Source: Comamonadaceae bacterium
GTDB lineage: Bacteria; Pseudomonadota; Gammaproteobacteria; Burkholderiales; Burkholderiaceae_C
Reading direction: 5' to 3'
DNA length: 52,686 nt
NCBI GenBank assembly: GCA_027486255.1
Contig: JAIXPL010000037.1
Span: 1-52,686 of the forward strand
A program made the translations under genes and the position numbers. Shown in pieces: positions 46,643-52,686 of this stretch. The number at the start of each line of letters is the position of its first letter. Positions within the stretch are counted from its first letter, which is position 1. The notes beneath the pieces are model-generated. The model was not told the DNA's origin. It did no database searches and saw only the letters and a list, made by a program, of their open reading frames with translations.

Positions 46643-47896
46643 ATGTCGATTCCGTACGAGCTGGCCCTGGGCTGGCGCTACACCCGGGCCGGCCGGGCCA
46701 GCCGGCGCAACGGCTTCATTTCCTTCATCTCGGGCGTGTCCATGCTGGGCATCGCGCTGGGGGTGGCGGCGCTGATCATCGTGCTGAGCGTGATGAACGG
46801 CTTTCAGAAGGAGGTGCGCGACCGCATGCTGGCCGTGATCTCCCACGTTGAGGTGCTGGCCGCCGGTGGCGGCTCGGTGCCTGAGCTGCCGGCCACCCTG
46901 CAGGCCCTGCGTGCGCATCCTCAGGTGATCGGGGCGGCTTCCTTTGTCTCGGCCCAGGCCCTACTGGCCCGTGGCGAGGACATGCGCGGCGCCATGGTGC
47001 GCGGCATCGATCCGGCGCTGGAGGGCCAGGTCACCGATTTGGAGCCCGGCCAGCAAGAGGTGTTTGCCCGCCTGCTGCCTGGCCAGTTCGGCGTGGTGCT
47101 GGGCTCGGAGCTGGCGCGCGCGCTGGGCGTGCGGCCGGGCGATGCGGTCACGCTGATCGCTCCCGGCGGGCAGGTCACGCCGGCCGGCGTGGTGCCCCGG
47201 CTCAAGCAGATGGTGGTGGTGGGCCTGTTTGATTCGGGCCACTATGAATACGACTCGACCCTGGTGCTGATGCACCAGGACGACGCGGCGCGCCTGTTCC
47301 GGCTGGAGGGGCCCAGCGGCATTCGCCTGAAGCTCAAGGACCTGCACCAGGCCCGGCAGGTGGCGGCCGAGCTCATGGCCAGCTTGCCGCCCGACTTGCT
47401 GGTGCGTGACTGGACGCGGCAGAACCGCACCTGGTTTGCCGCCGTGCAGCTTGAAAAACGCATGATGTTCATCATCCTCACGCTCATCGTGGCGGTGGCC
47501 GCCTTCAACCTGGTGAGCACGCTGGTGATGACGGTGACCGACAAGCGCGCTGACATCGCCATCCTGCGCACCTTGGGGGCGAGCCCCCGCAGCATCATGG
47601 CTGTGTTCATGGTGCAAGGCGCCATGGTGGGTGTGGTGGGTACGCTCTCGGGCCTGGCGCTGGGGCTCTTGGTGGCACTGAACATCGATGTGATCGTGCC
47701 GGCGCTGGAGCGCCTGCTCAACGCCAGCTTTCTGCCGCGCGACATTTACCTGATCAGCCGCATGCCCAGCGACCCGCAGGCCGCCGACATTCTGCCGATT
47801 GCCATCATTTCCCTGGTGCTGGCCTTCCTGGCCACGCTCTACCCCAGCTGGCGGGCCAGCCGCGTCAACCCGGCGGAGGCGCTGCGCCATGAATGA
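46643..47896 (+). CDS. lolC: Lipoprotein-releasing system permease (LolC/LolE family)
   Basis: A 417-residue ABC permease. The N-terminal cytoplasmic start [16 protein letters not shown] and first membrane helix ([20 protein letters not shown]) are hallmarks; a large periplasmic domain (about residues 50-265) is followed by three more membrane segments. The complex extracts outer-membrane lipoproteins from the inner membrane and hands them to LolA. With only one permease gene, the complex here is probably a homodimer of a LolF-like protein rather than LolC plus LolE. The ATG at 46643 starts 73 bases from the divergent hypothetical gene. Confidence 0.92.
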   Translation: MSIPYELALGWRYTRAGRASRRNGFISFISGVSMLGIALGVAALIIVLSVMNGFQKEVRDRMLAVISHVEVLAAGGGSVPELPATLQALRAHPQVIGAASFVSAQALLARGEDMRGAMVRGIDPALEGQVTDLEPGQQEVFARLLPGQFGVVLGSELARALGVRPGDAVTLIAPGGQVTPAGVVPRLKQMVVVGLFDSGHYEYDSTLVLMHQDDAARLFRLEGPSGIRLKLKDLHQARQVAAELMASLPPDLLVRDWTRQNRTWFAAVQLEKRMMFIILTLIVAVAAFNLVSTLVMTVTDKRADIAILRTLGASPRSIMAVFMVQGAMVGVVGTLSGLALGLLVALNIDVIVPALERLLNASFLPRDIYLISRMPSDPQAADILPIAIISLVLAFLATLYPSWRASRVNPAEALRHE

Positions 47897-48569
47897 CGTG
47901 GTGCTGTCGGCCCAGGGGCTGGCTAAGGGCTTTCACGAAGGCCCGCTGGACGTGCAGGTGCTGCAGGGCGTGGACCTGGAGGTGCGGCGGGGTCAGACCC
48001 TGGCCATTGTGGGCGCCTCGGGTTCGGGCAAAAGCACGCTCTTGCATGTGCTGGGCGGGCTGGATGCACCCAGCCAGGGCAGGGTCCAGCTCATGGGGCA
48101 GGCGCTCGCGGGCCTGTCGGCCACCGAGCAGGGCCGGCTGCGCAACCGGCACCTGGGTTTTGTCTACCAGTTCCACCATCTGCTGCCTGAATTCAGCGCG
48201 CTCGAGAACGTGGCCATGCCCCTGCTCATCCGGCGCGAAGCCAAGGAATTCGCTTTGCAGGCCGCCCGCGCCATGCTGGCGGCCGTGGGCCTGGAGGGAC
48301 GGCTGCAGCACCGCCCGGCCGAACTCTCGGGTGGCGAGCGTCAGCGGGTGGCGATTGCGCGCGCGCTGGTCACACGGCCGGCCTGTGTGCTGGCCGACGA
48401 GCCCACCGGCAACCTAGACCGCGCCACCGCTGAGGGCGTGTTTGAGCTGATGCTGCGCTTGGCGCGTGAGCAGGGCACGGCCTTTGTGGTCGTCACGCAC
48501 GACGAGGCGCTGGCTGCACGCTGCGAGCGCCGGCTCAGGCTGGTGGCCGGCCACCTCTCTGAGGCCTGA
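47889..48569 (+). CDS. lolD: Lipoprotein-releasing system ATP-binding protein
   Basis: A 226-residue ABC ATPase with Walker [10 protein letters not shown] (residues about 40-48), signature [15 protein letters not shown] and Walker [13 protein letters not shown]. It powers the Lol permease, whose gene overlaps it by eight bases. Length and gene order are normal. It is convergent with the VWA gene, which ends six bases away, with no clear terminator. Confidence 0.95.
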   Translation: MNDVVLSAQGLAKGFHEGPLDVQVLQGVDLEVRRGQTLAIVGASGSGKSTLLHVLGGLDAPSQGRVQLMGQALAGLSATEQGRLRNRHLGFVYQFHHLLPEFSALENVAMPLLIRREAKEFALQAARAMLAAVGLEGRLQHRPAELSGGERQRVAIARALVTRPACVLADEPTGNLDRATAEGVFELMLRLAREQGTAFVVVTHDEALAARCERRLRLVAGHLSEA

Positions 48570-48575
48570 GCGGCT

Positions 48576-49616
48576 TTAAAGCACCCGGTTGAACCACAGC
48601 AGCGACAGGGCACCGGCCAGCAGTGCCAGCGCAGCGCCTGCCAGTGCCAGCAGACCCGAGACCTCGGTTTCCTTCTTCTCCATGGTCAGGCGGGTGCTGA
48701 GCGTGCTGTAGACCTTTTTCAGATCTTGAGCCGTGCCGGCGTAGAAGTACTCCCCCTGGGTACGAGCGGCAATGGCCTTGAGCGATTCTTCGTCGAGTTT
48801 GACCCGCATGGACCAGCCTTCAAAGCCGATGGTCTCGCCCTGCACGGTGCCAATGCCCACGGTGTAGACGCGCACGCCATGGTCGGCTGCGAGCTTGGCG
48901 GCCTCTAGCGGATCTACGCCTGTGGTGCGCTGGCCGTCGGTGAGCAGGATGATGGCGGCCGAGCTGTAGGAGCCCGGGGCCACCGGCGCATATGTTTTCT
49001 TGCCGGTCCTCGGTTTCTCGTCCAGGCTGGTGCCGCGCTGCTGGCCGCCATACTGCATCTTGGCCAGGTCGATGTCGGCGTCCGGAAAGATTTCGGCCAG
49101 CGACACCACAACGCCGTTGCCGATGGCCGTGCCCCGCTGCATCTGGAACTTGTCGATGGCCGCCACCAGGTCTTCCCGGCTGAGCGTGACAGGCTGCACC
49201 ACCGAGGCGGTGCCGGCAAAGGCCACGATGCCCACCTTCACATGACGAGGTAACTCGCCCAGAAAGGACTTGGCGGCGTTTTGCGCGGCCACCAGGCGGT
49301 TGGGCTCCACATCGGTGGCCCGCATGCTGCCCGAGACGTCCATGGCCAGCATAATGGTTTCTTGTTGGGAGGGCAGGCGCACCACCGCCAGCGGGCGGGC
49401 TGCGGCCAGCAGCAACACGGCCAGGGCCATCAGCAGGACCAGAGGCGGCACATGGCGCCGAAAGCCCGGCCCGCTGCCCAGGGCCTGGCGCACCAGAGAC
49501 AGGTTGGCATAGCGCAGGACCTGCTTTTTTCGGCGGCCCATCTGCCAGAGGTAGAGCGCGACCAGGGCCGGCAGCATGAGCAGCAGCCAGAGGAACTGGG
49601 GCCAGAGGAAGGTCAT
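48576..49616 (-). CDS. VWA-domain membrane protein (BatA-like)
   Basis: A 346-residue protein with an N-terminal aerotolerance-type region (two membrane segments at about 7-25 and 57-73), then a von Willebrand A domain whose MIDAS motif is complete (Asp93, Ser95, Ser97 in AMDVSGSM), and a C-terminal membrane segment after residue 320. BatA-type proteins act with MoxR ATPases and DUF58 proteins, probably in envelope stress or enzyme maturation. GGAGAG precedes the ATG. It ends the MoxR-DUF58-VWA set; no BatB-E genes follow. Confidence 0.9.
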   Translation of the reverse strand: MTFLWPQFLWLLLMLPALVALYLWQMGRRKKQVLRYANLSLVRQALGSGPGFRRHVPPLVLLMALAVLLLAAARPLAVVRLPSQQETIMLAMDVSGSMRATDVEPNRLVAAQNAAKSFLGELPRHVKVGIVAFAGTASVVQPVTLSREDLVAAIDKFQMQRGTAIGNGVVVSLAEIFPDADIDLAKMQYGGQQRGTSLDEKPRTGKKTYAPVAPGSYSSAAIILLTDGQRTTGVDPLEAAKLAADHGVRVYTVGIGTVQGETIGFEGWSMRVKLDEESLKAIAARTQGEYFYAGTAQDLKKVYSTLSTRLTMEKKETEVSGLLALAGAALALLAGALSLLWFNRVL

Positions 49617-49667
49617 GGCGGGGCTCTCCAGGGTCTCTTGGGTGGATGACAGGCCGGGCGCGAGTCG

Positions 49668-50631
49668 TCAGGCGGCCGGCCGCAGTGTGGATGTGGGGGC
49701 AAAGGCGCCATGGCGCACCGAGCCCTGGGTTTGCAAGCGTCGCCGACGCAGCTCGCAAAAGCGCATCAGGGCCTCGAGCAGATCGTCGTCGGTGCGCAGC
49801 TCCAGTGCATCGACGCCGGTGCGCACCAGCGCCTGCATGAGCTGGGCTTCACGAGCTTGGGCAGCTTGCGCAAAGCGCTGGCGAAAGCCTTTGTCGTGTG
49901 TGTCCACTAGAAGGTAATCGCCGGTTTCTGCATCGCGCATGGGCACCAGCCCCAGGTCGGGCAGTTCCAGCTCCAGCGGGTCGAGCAGGCGCACCACCAC
50001 CACCTCGTGGCGGCGAGCCAGCTGCCCCAGCGGTTTTTCCCAGCCGGGTGCACTGATGAAGTCGGAGACCACGAATACCGTGGAGCGGCGCTTGAGCTGG
50101 TGCGCTGCGGCCTCCAGCAACTCATGCAGCTGTGTGGCCCTGCCTTCCTGGGCAGGCGGGCGGCTCTGCAGCCTGTGCAGCAGTTGCAGCACCTGGCCGC
50201 GGCCGCTGCGGGCTGGCAGGTGGGCGTCAACGCCCGAGCCGTAGAGCAGGGCGCCCACGCGGTTGCCCTCGCGCGTAAGCATGCGCGCCACCAGGCTCAC
50301 GAAGTCTGCGCTCAGGTCTTTCTTGCACTGCGAGCCGGAGCCGAAATCGACCGAGGCGCTGAGGTCCAGCAGGAACCAGGCGCTCATTTCGCGATCTTCG
50401 GTGAACACACGCACATGGGGCTGGTCCAGCCGGGCGGTGACGTTCCAGTCGATGTGGCGCACGTCGTCGTGATGCTGGTATTCACGCAGGTCGGCCAGGT
50501 CCATGCCGTGCCCGCGCATCAGCGTGCGGTGGTGGCCCTGCAGCAGGCCGTCGAGGCGGCGCAGCACCGTCCACTCGAGGCGGCGCAGCACCTGCTCGGC
50601 CGTCTCGGCCGTGCGGCGGACCACGTGCAGT

Positions 50632-50651
<20 letters not shown>
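49668..50651 (-). CDS. DUF58-domain protein
   Basis: A 327-residue protein with the DUF58 signature DLREYQHHDDVRHIDWNVTA near residue 54 and a following VWA-like half (LLDLSASVDFGS). Always found with MoxR-type ATPases; proposed to be a substrate or adaptor in their chaperone-like work. Its start overlaps the end of the MoxR gene by 20 bases, and it lies 51 bases ahead of the VWA gene, so the three are one transcript. Confidence 0.9.
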
Positions 50652-51666
<1,015 letters not shown>

Positions 51667-51703
51667 GCGCTCTCCTGGCAGATCTGGGTGGGTGATGGGG
51701 GTC

Positions 51704-52654
51704 TCAGAACGGTGGCACACCCACCGCCGAGGCCGCGTTCTCAATGGGCACGGCAAAGCCGATGCCGATGAAGGTGCGTTGTGAAGAGGGGTTGTAGATG
51801 GCGGTGACGATGCCCACCACCTGCCCGTCCATGGTGACCAGCGGTCCGCCCGAGTTGCCCGGGTTCGCCGCCGCATCGAACTGAATGAGGTTCTTCATCT
51901 CCTGCTGGCCTTCGGGCGAGCGGAAGCTGCGTTTGAGGCCCGAGATCACCCCCGCCGAGATCGAGGGGCCGATACCAAAGGGGTAGCCCACGGCCACCAC
52001 CTGGTCACCCGGGGCGAGGTCGGCGGTGGAGCGCATGGTGGCGGCGCTCAGGTCATCAGGAATCTTGTGGGCCTGCAGCACGGCCAGGTCGTTCTCAGCT
52101 TGCACGCCTGTGACGGTGGCTGTGCTCTCCAGACCGTCGGCGAACTCGATGCGGATGATGGGCGAGCCTTGCACCACGTGCAGGTTGGTGAGGATGATGC
52201 CCTTGTCCACGATGACCACGCCCGTGCCCACGCTGCGCTGCTCTTCCTTCCCGTTCTTGTCCAGACCAAAGCCCATCACGCGCACCACCGAGGGCCGGAT
52301 GGCCTCGGCAGCCCGGCTGGCGGCCGAAGGCAGGGTCTGTGTCTCCAGGGTCTTTAGCACCGCCGCATCGATGTCTTTTTGGGTGAGCACCCGGGGCGTG
52401 TGATGCAGCAGCAGGCCCTGCGTCAGCGCCATGGCCAGCGCCAGGAAGGCGATGACCGACCACAGCAGGCGGTGATCGCGCCATGCCGGGCCGCGCAGCC
52501 AGGCGCGGACTCCTGCCAAGCGCGAGGCGGTCGTGGCTCCAGCCGGGTTGAGCGCTGCAGCCGCGGCCGGTGCTGCCCCTGAGGCCGCGGGCTGTGCCTC
52601 TGGGGCGGCGCTGGGGCGGCGCGAGCTGCTGCTGTAGAGGGCGGGCCTTCGCAT
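51704..52654 (-). CDS. Membrane-anchored trypsin-like (S1C) serine protease without PDZ domain
   Basis: A 316-residue protein. Residues 1-62 are an Ala/Pro/Arg-rich cytoplasmic part, residues 63-83 one membrane anchor, and residues 115-316 a DegP/HtrA-like protease domain facing the periplasm, with the triad His159 (TNLHVV), Asp189 (ENDLAVL) and Ser268 (GNSGGP). The chain stops right after the protease domain, so the PDZ domains of DegP/DegS are absent; trimer assembly and substrate recognition must differ. Upstream of it only 32 bases remain in the window, so an earlier start cannot be excluded. Confidence 0.9.
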   Translation of the reverse strand: MRRPALYSSSSRRPSAAPEAQPAASGAAPAAAAALNPAGATTASRLAGVRAWLRGPAWRDHRLLWSVIAFLALAMALTQGLLLHHTPRVLTQKDIDAAVLKTLETQTLPSAASRAAEAIRPSVVRVMGFGLDKNGKEEQRSVGTGVVIVDKGIILTNLHVVQGSPIIRIEFADGLESTATVTGVQAENDLAVLQAHKIPDDLSAATMRSTADLAPGDQVVAVGYPFGIGPSISAGVISGLKRSFRSPEGQQEMKNLIQFDAAANPGNSGGPLVTMDGQVVGIVTAIYNPSSQRTFIGIGFAVPIENAASAVGVPPF

Positions 52655-52686
52655 CGGTTCACCTTGGCTCTGGGGGACGCGCCCTG

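Overview
The window is about 52.7 kb of GC-rich DNA with the gene content of a betaproteobacterium, most likely order Burkholderiales (Comamonadaceae-like). The evidence is three different extracytoplasmic solute-binding systems, including two Bug/TctC proteins, the RidA-Bug-MarR and PHP-YciO-M50-TrpS neighbourhoods, and a long TrpS. No tRNA, rRNA, CRISPR array or intact insertion sequence was seen.

Region 1 (1-1.4 kb): the 3' part of a secreted-type caspase-like (C14) protein with an EF-hand loop, then a probable remnant of a small cupin gene.

Region 2 (1.4-24.8 kb) is the centre of interest: two large divergent gene sets for catabolism of a pyridine carboxylic acid. The rightward set (16.4-24.2 kb) holds a four-component Rieske oxygenase (ferredoxin, reductase, alpha, beta), a PicC-type amidohydrolase decarboxylase, and all four enzymes of the 2,5-dihydroxypyridine lower pathway: maleate isomerase, N-formylmaleamate deformylase, 2,5-dihydroxypyridine dioxygenase and maleamate amidase. 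A convergent MarR regulator follows. This matches the picolinate (pic) pathway: 6-hydroxypicolinate to 3,6-dihydroxypicolinate to 2,5-dihydroxypyridine to N-formylmaleamate to maleamate to maleate to fumarate. The leftward set (15.9-1.4 kb) holds a Bug binding protein, a cytoplasmic 4,5-dihydroxyphthalate-decarboxylase-like protein, two complete molybdenum hydroxylases (L, M, S) each with its own CoxG/SRPBCC partner (one fused to the iron-sulfur subunit), and a TRAP transporter. I infer that one hydroxylase makes 6-hydroxypicolinate from picolinate. The second, with the decarboxylase, probably funnels a pyridine dicarboxylate, quinolinate being the best guess, into the same route.

Region 3 (25-34.3 kb): an exported SOUL protein, an arsJ-gapdh-arsR arsenate-resistance set, a TPR protein, a Tat-exported PhoX-type phosphatase, a Bug-RidA pair divergent from a MarR regulator with a clear promoter/operator, and a DUF2721 membrane protein.

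Region 4 (34.3-52.7 kb) is mostly core genome: a BMP-type binding protein with guanine deaminase, dcd, uppS, an orphan LuxR-type response regulator, trpS, M50 protease, YciO/Sua5-like protein, EamA permease, PHP phosphoesterase, a 24-residue membrane peptide, recJ with a conserved hypothetical partner, lolC/E-lolD, a VWA-DUF58-MoxR set and a membrane-anchored trypsin-like protease without a PDZ domain. Overlapping stop/start codons show that many of these genes are translationally coupled.
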